Source: Brenneria nigrifluens DSM 30175 = ATCC 13028 | GTDB taxonomy: Bacteria; Pseudomonadota; Gammaproteobacteria; Enterobacterales; Enterobacteriaceae | Reading direction: 5' to 3' | Assembly: GCF_005484965.1 (NCBI RefSeq) | Contig: NZ_CP034036.1 | Location: 1,302,001-1,366,000, forward strand | Length of the DNA stretch: 64,000 nucleotides | Shown here: one piece after another, positions 54,718-63,192 of the stretch | Numbering within the stretch: position 1 is the stretch's first letter | How the letters are laid out: each line of letters starts with the position of its first letter | Notes under the pieces: model-generated | What the model saw: only the letters and a program-made list of their open reading frames with translations | Told to the model about the DNA's origin: nothing | Databases searched by the model: none | Translations under genes and position numbers: made by a program

Positions 54718-55608
54718 ATGAATCTGAATCTGGCTCGTTCGGTGCCGCTGTCGGTGCCGACGGAAAAGTCGCCGGGATACTGGCGGGTGGTGCTGGGACG
54801 AGTAATGCGCGATCCTTCGGCGCTGATTGTCGGCGCGGTGATTGCATTACTGCTGGTTATGGCGCTGCTGGGACCCTGGATCGTCCACGGCGATCCCTAT
54901 GCCACCTCCATGTTTAAACGTCTGAAACCCATAGGCACGCCCGGTTTCCCGCTGGGCTCCGATGAACTGGGGCGCGATATGCTTTCGCGTTTGATGCTGG
55001 GCGCGCGGCTGTCGCTGTTTATGGGGATTACCCCGGTGGTGATCGCCTTTTTTATCGGATCGACCATCGGCATTATCGCCGGTTACGCCGGAGGATGGCT
55101 GAATACGGTGATCATGCGCACCGTCGATATTTTTTATGCCTTTCCTTCCGTGTTGCTGGCCATCGCCCTCTCCGGCGCGATGGGCGCCGGGGTGGTCAAC
55201 GCCTTGATCTCTCTGACGCTGGTTTTTGTGCCGCAGGTGGCGCGTATCGCCGAGAGCGTCACGACCCAGGTGCGTAACCGCGACTATATCGAGGCGGCCC
55301 GCGCGTCCGGGGCGTCGGCGTTGACCATTATCCGCACTCAGGTGCTGGGCAATGTACTGGGGCCGATCTTCGTGTTTACCACCGGGCTGATTTCGGTATC
55401 GATGATTCTGGCGTCGGGGCTCTCTTTTCTCGGCCTCGGGGTAACGCCGCCGGAACCGGAGTGGGGGTTGATGCTCAATACGCTGCGTACCGCGATTTAT
55501 ACCCAGCCGTGGGTGTCCGCGCTGCCTGGGGCGATGATTTTCATCACCTCGATCTCTTTTAATATTCTGGCCGACCGTCTGCGGGTGGCCATGGCGATAC
55601 GGAGTTGA
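54718..55608 (+). CDS. Peptide-type ABC transporter permease 2 (DppC-like)
   Basis: 296 residues of the DppC/OppC family. A cytoplasmic N-terminus precedes the first helix. It has FPLGSDELGRDMLSRLMLGARLSL, the EAARASGASALTIIRTQVLGN coupling loop, and SFLGLGVTPPEPEWGLML. GAGGACCTGACC precedes the ATG. Its stop is directly next to the ATPase gene. Confidence 0.93.
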   Translation: MNLNLARSVPLSVPTEKSPGYWRVVLGRVMRDPSALIVGAVIALLLVMALLGPWIVHGDPYATSMFKRLKPIGTPGFPLGSDELGRDMLSRLMLGARLSLFMGITPVVIAFFIGSTIGIIAGYAGGWLNTVIMRTVDIFYAFPSVLLAIALSGAMGAGVVNALISLTLVFVPQVARIAESVTTQVRNRDYIEAARASGASALTIIRTQVLGNVLGPIFVFTTGLISVSMILASGLSFLGLGVTPPEPEWGLMLNTLRTAIYTQPWVSALPGAMIFITSISFNILADRLRVAMAIRS

Positions 55609-55610
55609 CG

Positions 55611-56648
55611 ATGGATAACCACGACATTGGCGGGCCGGCGCAGCCGCTGCTTATGGGGCAGAAACTGGTCAAGCATTTTCCCGTTAAAGGGGTATTGGGG
55701 AAGCGCGCGCTGGTGCGCGCGGTGGACGGCATCGATTTCGCGGTGCTGAAAGGCGAAACCCTCGGGGTGGTGGGGGAGTCGGGGTGCGGCAAATCGACCA
55801 CCGCGCGCGTGCTGATGCAGTTGATTGAACAGGATGGCGGCGAGCTTATTTTCGACGGACAGTCAGTCGGAAGCCAGCCGCTGCCGCTGCGCCGTTACCG
55901 CCGTCAGGTGCAAATGGTGTTTCAGGATAGCTACTCCTCGCTCAATCCGCGCCTCACCATGGAACAGTCGGTGGCGTTCGGTCCGCTGGTGCACGGCACC
56001 GGCAAGCGGGAAGCCGGGGAGCGGGCGCGCGACCTGATGGCCCGCGTCGGGCTGGAGCCGGCGCGTTTTGCCGGACGCTACGCGCACGAACTGTCCGGCG
56101 GGCAGCGCCAACGGGTAAATATCGCCCGCGCCCTGGCGGTGGATCCGCGCCTGGTGATCCTGGATGAGGCGGTATCCGCGCTGGATAAATCGGTTGAGGC
56201 CCAGGTGATCAATCTATTGCTGGATCTGAAAGAGAGTCTGAATCTGACCTATGTGTTTATCAGCCATGATTTGCACGTGGTGCGTTATCTTTCCGACCGC
56301 ATCATGGTGATGTATCTGGGGGAGGTGGTGGAAATCGGACCGGCGGAGGCGCTGTTCTCCGGGGCGCTGCATCCCTATACCCGCGCGTTGCTCAGCTCCA
56401 TGCCGTCCATGGATCCCGCGCGGCGCACGCTGAGCTCCCCGCTGAGCGGCGATCCCCCCAGCCCGATCGATCCGCCGGCCGGCTGTCGTTTTCACACCCG
56501 TTGCCCCCACGCCGAGGCGGTGTGCGGACAGCGCAAACCGCGGCTGTACTCCGCGTCGGCGCGGCATTCCGCCGCCTGTCTGATGGTCGAACCCGGCGGC
56601 GGACACTCGCAGAGTCCCGCCAGCCCTATCTTTGTCAAGGAGGCCTGA
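55611..56648 (+). CDS. Peptide-type ABC transporter ATP-binding protein (DppF-like)
   Basis: 345 residues from ATG at 55611 with GGAG upstream. Walker A GESGCGKST, signature LSGGQRQRVNIARAL, Walker B LVILDEAVSALD, and the C-terminal oligopeptide/dipeptide domain with GCRFHTRCPHAEAVC, whose cysteines often bind an iron-sulfur cluster in DppD/F-like proteins. It adjoins the second ATPase gene without a gap. Confidence 0.92.
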   Translation: MDNHDIGGPAQPLLMGQKLVKHFPVKGVLGKRALVRAVDGIDFAVLKGETLGVVGESGCGKSTTARVLMQLIEQDGGELIFDGQSVGSQPLPLRRYRRQVQMVFQDSYSSLNPRLTMEQSVAFGPLVHGTGKREAGERARDLMARVGLEPARFAGRYAHELSGGQRQRVNIARALAVDPRLVILDEAVSALDKSVEAQVINLLLDLKESLNLTYVFISHDLHVVRYLSDRIMVMYLGEVVEIGPAEALFSGALHPYTRALLSSMPSMDPARRTLSSPLSGDPPSPIDPPAGCRFHTRCPHAEAVCGQRKPRLYSASARHSAACLMVEPGGGHSQSPASPIFVKEA

Positions 56649-57674
56649 ATGGCGGAACAACTGATGATTGACGTTCAGGATCTCAAGGTGCGTTTCCGCC
56701 GCGGCAGCCAGACGGTATCCGCCGTCAACGGCGTGAGCCTGGCGGTGGCGCGCGGCGAAGTTCTGGCGCTGATTGGCGAGTCGGGTTCGGGGAAGAGCGT
56801 GACCCTGCGGGCCTTGATGCGTCTCCATCCTGAGCGCAGCACCGCTATCGAAGGGCGCATTCATATCGCCGGTCAGGATGTGATGGCGCTGGGTAAAAGC
56901 CAGCTGCGCGCCTTGCGCGGCCCGGTGGCGGCGATGATCTTTCAGGAGCCGTTGCTGGCGATGGATCCGGTCTATACCGTCGGCGAGCAGATTATCGAGG
57001 CGCTGCGCCAGCACCGCCCGATTTCATACGCCGAAGCGCGGATCGCCGCATTGGAGGCGTTGCGGCGGGTACGTATTCCCAGCCCTGAGCAGCGGCTTGA
57101 CGCCTATCCGCACGAAATGTCCGGCGGCATGCGCCAGCGGGCGATGATCGCCCTGGCGCTGTCGTGCCAGCCGCAGCTCTTGCTGGCCGATGAACCGACC
57201 ACGGCGCTGGACGCCACGGTGCAGATTCAGATTTTGATTCTGCTGCGCGAGCTACAGCAGGCGCTTGGGCTTTCCATCGTCTTTGTGACCCATGATATCG
57301 GCGCGGCCGTCGAAGTGGCCGACCGCGTCGCGGTAATGTACGGCGGGCGCATCGTCGAACAGGCGCCGCTGGATGAATTGTTGCATAATCCGCTTCACCC
57401 CTATACCCAGGTGCTGCTGAGCACCCGCCCCAAGGGGGGCCTGAAAAAAGGCGAACGGCTGGTCAGCATTCCCGGCTCGCCGCCGGATCTGACCCGCCTG
57501 CCTGCGGGATGCGCGTTTTCTCCTCGCTGTCCGCGCGCCAGCGAGCTGTGCCGCAGCCAGATACCGGCGTCCCGGCAGGTGATTGCCGGACATCAAATTA
57601 GTTGTCATCATTGGAACGACGGCGTAGAGGGGCCATCCACCGTCGTGAATTTAAGGAACCATCATGCAAGATAA
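56649..57674 (+). CDS. Peptide-type ABC transporter ATP-binding protein (DppD-like)
   Basis: 341 residues. Walker A GESGSGKSV, signature MSGGMRQRAMIALAL, Walker B LLLADEPTTALDATV and VTHDIGA switch. The C-terminal domain carries GCAFSPRCPRASELC. It completes the importer. In the order D/F they are swapped relative to most dpp operons. Its last 11 bases overlap the amidase start. Confidence 0.92.
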   Translation: MAEQLMIDVQDLKVRFRRGSQTVSAVNGVSLAVARGEVLALIGESGSGKSVTLRALMRLHPERSTAIEGRIHIAGQDVMALGKSQLRALRGPVAAMIFQEPLLAMDPVYTVGEQIIEALRQHRPISYAEARIAALEALRRVRIPSPEQRLDAYPHEMSGGMRQRAMIALALSCQPQLLLADEPTTALDATVQIQILILLRELQQALGLSIVFVTHDIGAAVEVADRVAVMYGGRIVEQAPLDELLHNPLHPYTQVLLSTRPKGGLKKGERLVSIPGSPPDLTRLPAGCAFSPRCPRASELCRSQIPASRQVIAGHQISCHHWNDGVEGPSTVVNLRNHHAR

Positions 57675-58851
57675 TGCTTTCGCTTTTATGCCCTATCCGC
57701 CGGCCGCCGTCGAGCATGCGCCTCAGGGACCGTTATCCGGTTTTACCTTTGCGGTTAAAGATCTGTTCGACGTGGCGGGGTATCCGACCGGAGGCGGTAG
57801 CCCCCACATACTCGCCATGTCGGGCATAAAACGGCGTACGGCACCGACGGTACGGCGGCTGCTGGATGCGGGGGCGGAATTCGTCGGGAAGACCCATACC
57901 AACGAGATGGCGTTTTCCATGAGCGGCAAGAATGCGCACTATGGCACGCCGCGTAACGGCGCGGCGCCGGAACGCATTCCCGGCGGGTCGTCATCGGGAT
58001 CGGCGGCGGCGGTGTCCAACCGTCTGTGCGATTTCGCCCTGGGGACGGATACCGGCGGTTCGATCCGCACGCCGGCGAGTTACTGCGGTCTGTTTGGCCT
58101 GCGCCCCAGTCACGGACGGATTTCCCTGGACGATTGCCAGCCGCTGGCCCCCAGTATGGATACGGCGGGCTACTTCACCCGCGACGCCGACTTATTCGAG
58201 CGGGTGGGGGAGTGTTTGCTGGGTGAGGACGACGCCCCGCTGCCGCCACAAGCGCAATGGGTCATCAGCCATGCGCTGTTTGACCTGCTTCCCGCGGCAT
58301 CGCAACAGGCGTTGCGGCCCGCGCTGGAAAGTATCAAGGACGTTGCCGGCGAACTGTCGCCGCTGTCCGGCGAGCTTCCCGCGCTGGAAGAGGCCTACTG
58401 GGCTTTCCGTTTTATCCAGGGGCGCGAGGCCTGGCTGACGCAGGGGGAAAAAATCACCCGCTACGGTTTTGCGCTGGGGCCGGACGTGGCCGGGCGTTTT
58501 GCCTGGGGCGCCGGCGTGACGGACGAGCAGTACCAGAACGCCTGTCGTGTCCGCGAGCGCTTTCGCGACGCCTGGCAGGCGCTGTTGGGCAATCGTATTC
58601 TGGTATTGCCCACGGTGCCGGATATTGCGCCGCTGCTGGACGCGCGGGACGAGGATATTGAACAGACCCGGCAGCTGTCGCACCATTTGTTGTCCATTGC
58701 CGTGCTGTGCGGCATCCCGCAGCTGAATCTGCCGCTGACGTACAAAGAGGGAGCGCCGCTGGGAATTTCGCTTATCGGACCGCGCGGCAGCGATCTGAGC
58801 CTGGTGCGCGCCGCGGCGCGCGTCGCCCGCCGCCATCTTGCCGCGCATTAA
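57664..58851 (+). CDS. Amidase-signature hydrolase, AMI1-like
   Basis: 395 residues. Catalytic triad of the amidase-signature family: Lys32 (AVKDLFD), cis-Ser near 109 (PGGSSSGSAAAVS) and nucleophile Ser133 (DTGGSIRTPAS). The spacing (77 and 24) equals that of Lys36/Ser113/Ser137 in Arabidopsis AMI1. Many AMI1-type features are present: VKDLFDVAGYPTGGGSPH, MSGKNAHYGTPRNGAAP and SYCGLFGLRPSHGRIS. AMI1 hydrolyses indole-3-acetamide to the auxin IAA; here another aryl- or alkyl-amide is equally possible. AAGGAACCATC precedes the ATG. Last gene of the importer operon. Confidence 0.88.
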   Translation: MQDNAFAFMPYPPAAVEHAPQGPLSGFTFAVKDLFDVAGYPTGGGSPHILAMSGIKRRTAPTVRRLLDAGAEFVGKTHTNEMAFSMSGKNAHYGTPRNGAAPERIPGGSSSGSAAAVSNRLCDFALGTDTGGSIRTPASYCGLFGLRPSHGRISLDDCQPLAPSMDTAGYFTRDADLFERVGECLLGEDDAPLPPQAQWVISHALFDLLPAASQQALRPALESIKDVAGELSPLSGELPALEEAYWAFRFIQGREAWLTQGEKITRYGFALGPDVAGRFAWGAGVTDEQYQNACRVRERFRDAWQALLGNRILVLPTVPDIAPLLDARDEDIEQTRQLSHHLLSIAVLCGIPQLNLPLTYKEGAPLGISLIGPRGSDLSLVRAAARVARRHLAAH

Positions 58852-58943
58852 GCACAAACTTGCCGCCGCGCGGCAAATTGGCATTGTTGTCGCGGCGTTT
58901 GTTGGCGATACTGTACAGGCCTAGCCATAGGCGATGAATTACA

Positions 58944-59076
58944 TGACTCGGGGTGCCCTGGTTTCAACCACAGGGCTGAGAAATACCCGCATTACCTGAT
59001 CTGGATTATGCCAGCGTAGGGAAGTCACGGTATGCCGACCAACCGGTTACCGCCTTCTTGAACGCCGGTTGGGGGA
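58944..59076 (+). promoter_or_regulatory. TPP (THI-element) riboswitch with RBS-masking hairpin
   Basis: The aptamer (about 58944-59031) has the conserved THI-box parts in order: ACTCGGGGTGCCC, CTGAGAAATACCC, and ACCTGATCTGGATTATGCCAGCGTAGGGAAGT (in pieces). Directly after it, CCAACCGG pairs with CCGGTTGG in a hairpin whose 3' arm adjoins the GGGGGA ribosome site of thiM. This suggests that thiamine pyrophosphate mainly blocks translation of thiMD. The aptamer call is firm; the mechanism is inferred. Confidence 0.92.
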
Positions 59077-59874
59077 ATGATGAACGCTCGACCTGTCGAT
59101 TTACCGGCTGCCCAGGCGGCGGCCTCGCTAACGCAATTTCACGCCTTGTCTCCTTTAGTGCACTGTCTCACCAACGATGTGGTGCAATCTTTCACCGCCA
59201 ACGTGCTGCTGGCGTTGAATGCGTCGCCGGCGATGGTGGTGGATCCCGCCGAAGCCGCGCAGTTCAGCGCCTTGGCCGATGCGCTGCTGATCAACGTCGG
59301 CACGCTGGAGCGCCATCGCGCCGACGCCATGCTGGCGGCGGTCCACGGCGCCAATCAGTCCGCCACGCCGTGGGTGCTCGATCCGGTGGCGGTCGGCGGG
59401 CTGACTTATCGTAGCGAATTCGCCCATCAACTGCTGCAATTAAAACCGGCGGCCATTCGCGGCAACGCCTCCGAAATCATGGCGTTGGCCGGACTGGGCG
59501 CGCGCAGTCGCGGCGTGGACAGCGCCGACGATTCCCATAGCGCGCTGTCCGCCGCCCGCGGGCTGGCCCGCAGGTTCTCCACCGTTGTCGCGGTGACCGG
59601 CGAAGTGGACTACGTAACGAACGGTTCTTTTGACTGGGCGATCAGCGGCGGGGATAAAATCATGACCCGCGTGGTGGGAACCGGCTGCGCATTGTCCGCG
59701 GTGGTCGCCGCTTTCTGCGCGCTGAAGGGCGATCGCTTATGCCACGTGGCGGCGGCCTGTTACGTGATGTCGCTGGCCGGGCAGCGGGCCGCGCGCCAGG
59801 CCCAGGGGCCGGGGAGTTTTATTCCGGCCTTTCTTGACGCTCTCTATGGCCTGCGCGGGGAGGATCTGGCATGA
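59077..59874 (+). CDS. thiM: Hydroxyethylthiazole kinase
   Basis: 265 residues. ThiM fold: LVHCLTNDVVQSFTANVLLALNASPAMV, NVGTLE, WVLDPVAVG, IRGNASEIMALAG, and active-site Cys in VVGTGCALSAVVAAF. It phosphorylates 4-methyl-5-hydroxyethylthiazole for thiamine salvage. ATG at 59077 (or the next codon) follows GGGGGA. It is controlled by the TPP riboswitch and overlaps thiD (ATGA). Confidence 0.96.
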   Translation: MMNARPVDLPAAQAAASLTQFHALSPLVHCLTNDVVQSFTANVLLALNASPAMVVDPAEAAQFSALADALLINVGTLERHRADAMLAAVHGANQSATPWVLDPVAVGGLTYRSEFAHQLLQLKPAAIRGNASEIMALAGLGARSRGVDSADDSHSALSAARGLARRFSTVVAVTGEVDYVTNGSFDWAISGGDKIMTRVVGTGCALSAVVAAFCALKGDRLCHVAAACYVMSLAGQRAARQAQGPGSFIPAFLDALYGLRGEDLA

Positions 59875-60674
59875 AACGAATCAATGCGTTAACCATTGCC
59901 GGCACCGACCCCAGCGGCGGGGCGGGCATTCAGGCCGATCTGAAAACGTTCTCGGCGCTGGGGGCTTACGGCGCCACGGTGATTACCGCGCTGGTGGCGC
60001 AGAATACGCGCGGCGTGCAGTCGGTCTACCGCATTGAGCCGGATTTTGTCGCGGCCCAGCTTGATTCTGTGCTGAGCGATGTGCGCATCGACAGCGCCAA
60101 GATCGGCATGCTGGCGCAGGCTGATATCGTTGACGCGGTGGCTGAGCGTTTGCGTCATTACGCGGTGCCCCATGTGGTGCTCGACACGGTGATGCTGGCA
60201 AAAAGCGGCGATCCGCTGCTCTCGCCCGACGCGGTGGCGTCGATCCGCCGTTTATTGCTGCCGCAGGTATCCATCATTACGCCTAACCTGCCGGAAGCGG
60301 CAGCTCTGCTTGATTGCGCGCCGGCCGTGAACGAGCGGGAAATGCGCCAGCAGGGGCAGGCGTTGCTGGATATGGGGTGTCAGGCGGTGCTGATGAAAGG
60401 CGGTCATCTGAGCGAGGAGGAGAGCCCGGACTGGCTGTTTAGCCGCAACGCGGCGCCGCAGCGTTTTACCTCTCCCCGCGTCAAAACCCGCCATACCCAC
60501 GGCACCGGATGCACCCTGTCCGCCGCGCTGGCGGCGCTGCGGCCGCGTCATGCCGACTGGCCGGAGACGGTCGCGGCGGCGAAAAATTATCTGCAAAAAG
60601 CGCTTGAGCAGGCCGATACGCTGGAAGTGGGGCAGGGGATAGGCCCGGTGCATCATTTCCATGCCTGGTGGTGA
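59871..60674 (+). CDS. thiD: Hydroxymethylpyrimidine/phosphomethylpyrimidine kinase
   Basis: 267 residues of the ribokinase superfamily: TIAGTDPSGGAGIQADLKTFSALG at the N-terminus, VVLDTVMLAKSGDPLL, VSIITPNLPEAAALL, and the anion hole KTRHTHGTGCTLSAALAA. It makes HMP-PP for thiamine synthesis. Translation is coupled to thiM. A hairpin shared with the convergent fbaB gene follows. Confidence 0.96.
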   Translation: MKRINALTIAGTDPSGGAGIQADLKTFSALGAYGATVITALVAQNTRGVQSVYRIEPDFVAAQLDSVLSDVRIDSAKIGMLAQADIVDAVAERLRHYAVPHVVLDTVMLAKSGDPLLSPDAVASIRRLLLPQVSIITPNLPEAAALLDCAPAVNEREMRQQGQALLDMGCQAVLMKGGHLSEEESPDWLFSRNAAPQRFTSPRVKTRHTHGTGCTLSAALAALRPRHADWPETVAAAKNYLQKALEQADTLEVGQGIGPVHHFHAWW

Positions 60675-60720
60675 TGGCGGGCGAAGTTAAAGGCGCGCGG
60701 CGCTAGCCTGGCTGTTAGGT

Positions 60721-60761
60721 GATTGTCCGGCCGTGCGGGCTGAACCGCCGACCGGACAATC
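60721..60761. terminator. Bidirectional hairpin between thiD and fbaB
   Basis: Perfect ten-base stem GATTGTCCGG/CCGGACAATC with an inner GC-rich part. It lies in the 96-base gap between convergent thiD and fbaB, so it may serve both as terminator. No long T tract. Confidence 0.6.
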
Positions 60762-60770
60762 TCCGACGGA

Positions 60771-61820
60771 CTAGGCGATGGTAATGCTCTTATCGAGATA
60801 GGTATCCTGCACGGCGTTGATCAGCGCCACCCCTTCCCGCAGGGATTTTTTAAACGCCTTGCGCCCGAGGATCAGGCCCATGCCGCCGGCGCGTTTATTG
60901 ATCACCGCGGTACGCACGGATTCCTGCAGATCGTTATCGCCGGCGGCGCCGCCGGAGTTGATAAGCCCGGCGCGGCCCAGATAGCAGTTGGCCAGTTGAT
61001 AGCGCACCAGATCGATCGGGTGATCGGTGGTCAGTTTGTCGTAGACGCGGTCGTCGGTATAGCCGAATTTGACGGCGCGATAGCCGCCGTTGTTTTCCGC
61101 CATTTTCTGCTTCACGATATCGGCGCCGATGGTGGCGGCAAGATGGTTGGCCTGGCCGGTGAGATCGGCGCTGGCGTGGTAGTCTACGCCATCTTTTTTG
61201 AAGTCGGAGTTGCGCAGATAGGCCCACAGCACGGTGACCATGCCCAGTTCGTGGGCGCGTTCGAACGCGCTTGAGACTTCTTCGATCTGGCGGCGCGACT
61301 GTTCAGAGCCGAAATAGATGGTGGCGCCCACGGCGACCGCCCCCAGATTGAACGCCTGCTCAACGCTGGCGTACAGCGTCTGGTCGTACTGGGTGGGATA
61401 ACTCAGGGTTTCGTTGTGGTTGAGCTTGACCAGAAACGGGATCTTGTGCACGTAGCGGCGCGAAACCGCAGCCAGTACGCCATAGGTGGACGCCACGCAG
61501 TTACAGCCCGCTTCGATCGCCAGTTCAACGATATTTTTGGGGTCGAAATAGATCGGGTTGGCGGCGAAGGACGCGCCGGCGGAGTGCTCGACCCCCTGAT
61601 CGACCGGTAAGATGGACAGATAGCCGGTGCCGGCCAGCCGGCCGTGGTTGAACAGCGTTTGCATCGAGCGCAGCACGCCGTTGGGGCGATTGTTATCGAT
61701 CATCACCCGATCGACGAAGTCGGCGCCCGGAAGGTAGAGGTTTTCAGCGGGGATGGTGGTACAGCGGTGTTGCAACAGATCTTCCGCTTCCTTACCTAAT
61801 AACTGTGCAATATCAGTCAT
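60771..61820 (-). CDS. fbaB: Class I fructose-bisphosphate aldolase
   Basis: 349 residues, close to E. coli FbaB (350) over its whole length: VDRVMIDNNRPNGVLRSMQTL, SILPVDQGVEHSAGASFAAN, FLVKLNHNETLSYP, and AGLINSGGAAGDNDL near the phosphate site. It cleaves fructose-1,6-bisphosphate by a Schiff-base mechanism, with the gluconeogenic role typical of FbaB. AGGAGTCAATC precedes the ATG. Proximity to yegS and thiMD recalls the E. coli arrangement. Confidence 0.96.
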   Translation of the reverse strand: MTDIAQLLGKEAEDLLQHRCTTIPAENLYLPGADFVDRVMIDNNRPNGVLRSMQTLFNHGRLAGTGYLSILPVDQGVEHSAGASFAANPIYFDPKNIVELAIEAGCNCVASTYGVLAAVSRRYVHKIPFLVKLNHNETLSYPTQYDQTLYASVEQAFNLGAVAVGATIYFGSEQSRRQIEEVSSAFERAHELGMVTVLWAYLRNSDFKKDGVDYHASADLTGQANHLAATIGADIVKQKMAENNGGYRAVKFGYTDDRVYDKLTTDHPIDLVRYQLANCYLGRAGLINSGGAAGDNDLQESVRTAVINKRAGGMGLILGRKAFKKSLREGVALINAVQDTYLDKSITIA

Positions 61821-62267
61821 GATTGACTCCTGGTTTGGCTTTTCCTTATCGCCGTCTCAGGTGATTTCGCTTGTTATTCTGAGTTTGTAGCCATTATGCG
61901 GACCCTGCGTCTGCTCCAGGATCAATGGTTACGGCGCAATGAAAAAGCGGTGATTGAGGTCGCTAAGACAGGATGAACGACATCCTGACGATCGAAACAA
62001 TAGATGCGATCGTCGATAAATGCCATTTTGCGCCACACATTATCCACGGCGGCGGGCGGTTTTGTGAAACATCTCAAGGGTTGAACGCCCGTGCTCGGCG
62101 CAGCGGGCTATCAGCCAATCCCGCAACCTGAAATATGCAGCGGCGATATGCGGTTGCGCTCTCGTTAATTTTGCTTATAAATAAGCAGGTTGTCTCCCTG
62201 ATGATGAATAAGGGTGGTAACCTGTGAACGATAAGGCATGACGGATAGTAATTAGAGGAAAGTAAGT
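61821..62267. other. Divergent fbaB/psiE upstream region
   Basis: 447 bases without a gene I can support; a 68-codon reverse-strand frame here lacks family resemblance. It should contain the promoters of fbaB and psiE. I looked for a clear Pho box before psiE and found only weak CTGT-like matches near 62220. Confidence 0.4.
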
Positions 62268-62675
62268 ATGGCGGGTTCAACGCGCAGCATTATGGTTTCA
62301 AACGGACTTCAGACGATACTCAATATCGGACTGCTGATATTGGCGACCATTCTGGTGATCTTTCTGGGGAAGGAAACCTACCATTTGGCGCAGGTGCTGC
62401 TGGTCACCAATGAGAAAGAGTCGTCCTATCAGCTGATTGAAAGCATCGTCATCTACTTTCTCTACTTCGAGTTTATCGCGCTGATCGTCAAGTATTTTCA
62501 ATCGGGATACCATTTTCCGCTGCGCTATTTTGTCTATATCGGCATCACGGCGATTATCCGGCTGATTATCGTCGATCACAAAAATCCCATCGATACGCTG
62601 ATTTACGCCGCCTCCATCCTGCTGTTGGTGATTACGCTCTATCTGGCGAACAGTAATCGCCTGAGGCGCGAATAG
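62268..62675 (+). CDS. psiE: PsiE, phosphate-starvation-inducible membrane protein
   Basis: 135 residues, four membrane helices, nearly colinear with E. coli PsiE: NIGLLILATILVIFLGKETYH, YFLYFEFIALIVKYFQSGYH, FPLRYFVYIGITAIIRLIIVDH. Biochemical role is unknown; in E. coli the gene responds to PhoB and Crp. AGAGGAAAGTAAGT precedes the ATG. Confidence 0.93.
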   Translation: MAGSTRSIMVSNGLQTILNIGLLILATILVIFLGKETYHLAQVLLVTNEKESSYQLIESIVIYFLYFEFIALIVKYFQSGYHFPLRYFVYIGITAIIRLIIVDHKNPIDTLIYAASILLLVITLYLANSNRLRRE

Positions 62676-62715
62676 TTCTCGGCTGACCCCACCCCGACCC
62701 ACCCCTTCGCAGGGG

Positions 62716-63138
62716 CTGTCTCTTAGTCACATATTTACTGTTAACGGTATATGTGAGTTCAGCGCTATTTCGTGCGCTAGAAGGGCGTCATTTCTCTGCT
62801 ATGTCGCAGCACGCGCCCGACGCAGGGTGGTTCAAGCGCCACCACCCTCCGGACCCGGGCTTGTGGCTGAAATCACGTCGCTGACGCGATGCCTTCGGCG
62901 GTCGCCCCCTTCCCCGAACCGCCAGTGACGGAATACTCGTCTCATCCCTGAGACTCGCCCTACCGGGCCAGCGCGGCACTGGCTTGCGCCGCTTCCCTGC
63001 GGCGCATTCGCGGGGTCGTCCACCTCAGCGTGATTTCTTACGCCGACGAAAAGCAAAAAACAAAGAACCAAGAATGAACCCAAGACCAGAATACACATGG
63101 CCTCTAGAGGTTCCTTGGATTTGTGTATAAGAGACAGC
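62716..63138. mobile_element. 423-bp non-autonomous element with Tn5/IS4-like ends
   Basis: Left end CTGTCTCTTAGTCACATAT and right end (reverse) CTGTCTCTTATACACAAAT match at 16 of 19 positions and resemble Tn5/IS50 mosaic ends. The interior has no transposase; its weak frames (HAPDAGWFKRHH, or reverse MCILVLGSFLVLCFLLF) look like the small spurious ORFs seen in dispersed enterobacterial repeats. No nine-base target duplication is visible (TCGCAGGGG left, CTGACAAGG right). It may be a MITE-like derivative of an IS4-family element that entered a hairpin repeat after psiE. Confidence 0.65.
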
Positions 63139-63192
63139 TGACAAGGGGGAGGCCGGGAGGGGGGGAGCGGCAGGCGTCGCTGGGGCGGTGAT

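Noticed and set aside
62200..62245. Pho box upstream of psiE
   Set aside because: Only partial CTGT-like matches with wrong spacing; not reported as a site.
62832..63098. 88-codon reverse frame inside the Tn5-ended element
   Set aside because: A hydrophobic start followed by Arg/Gly-rich low-complexity text; looks like a spurious frame of a dispersed repeat rather than a gene.
63120..63138. Nextera/Tn5 adapter contamination at the right end of the element
   Set aside because: Sixteen bases match the mosaic end, but the adjoining bases differ from the adapter, and a similar inverted end exists 423 bases away; a natural IS4-type end is more likely, though read-level checking would settle it.
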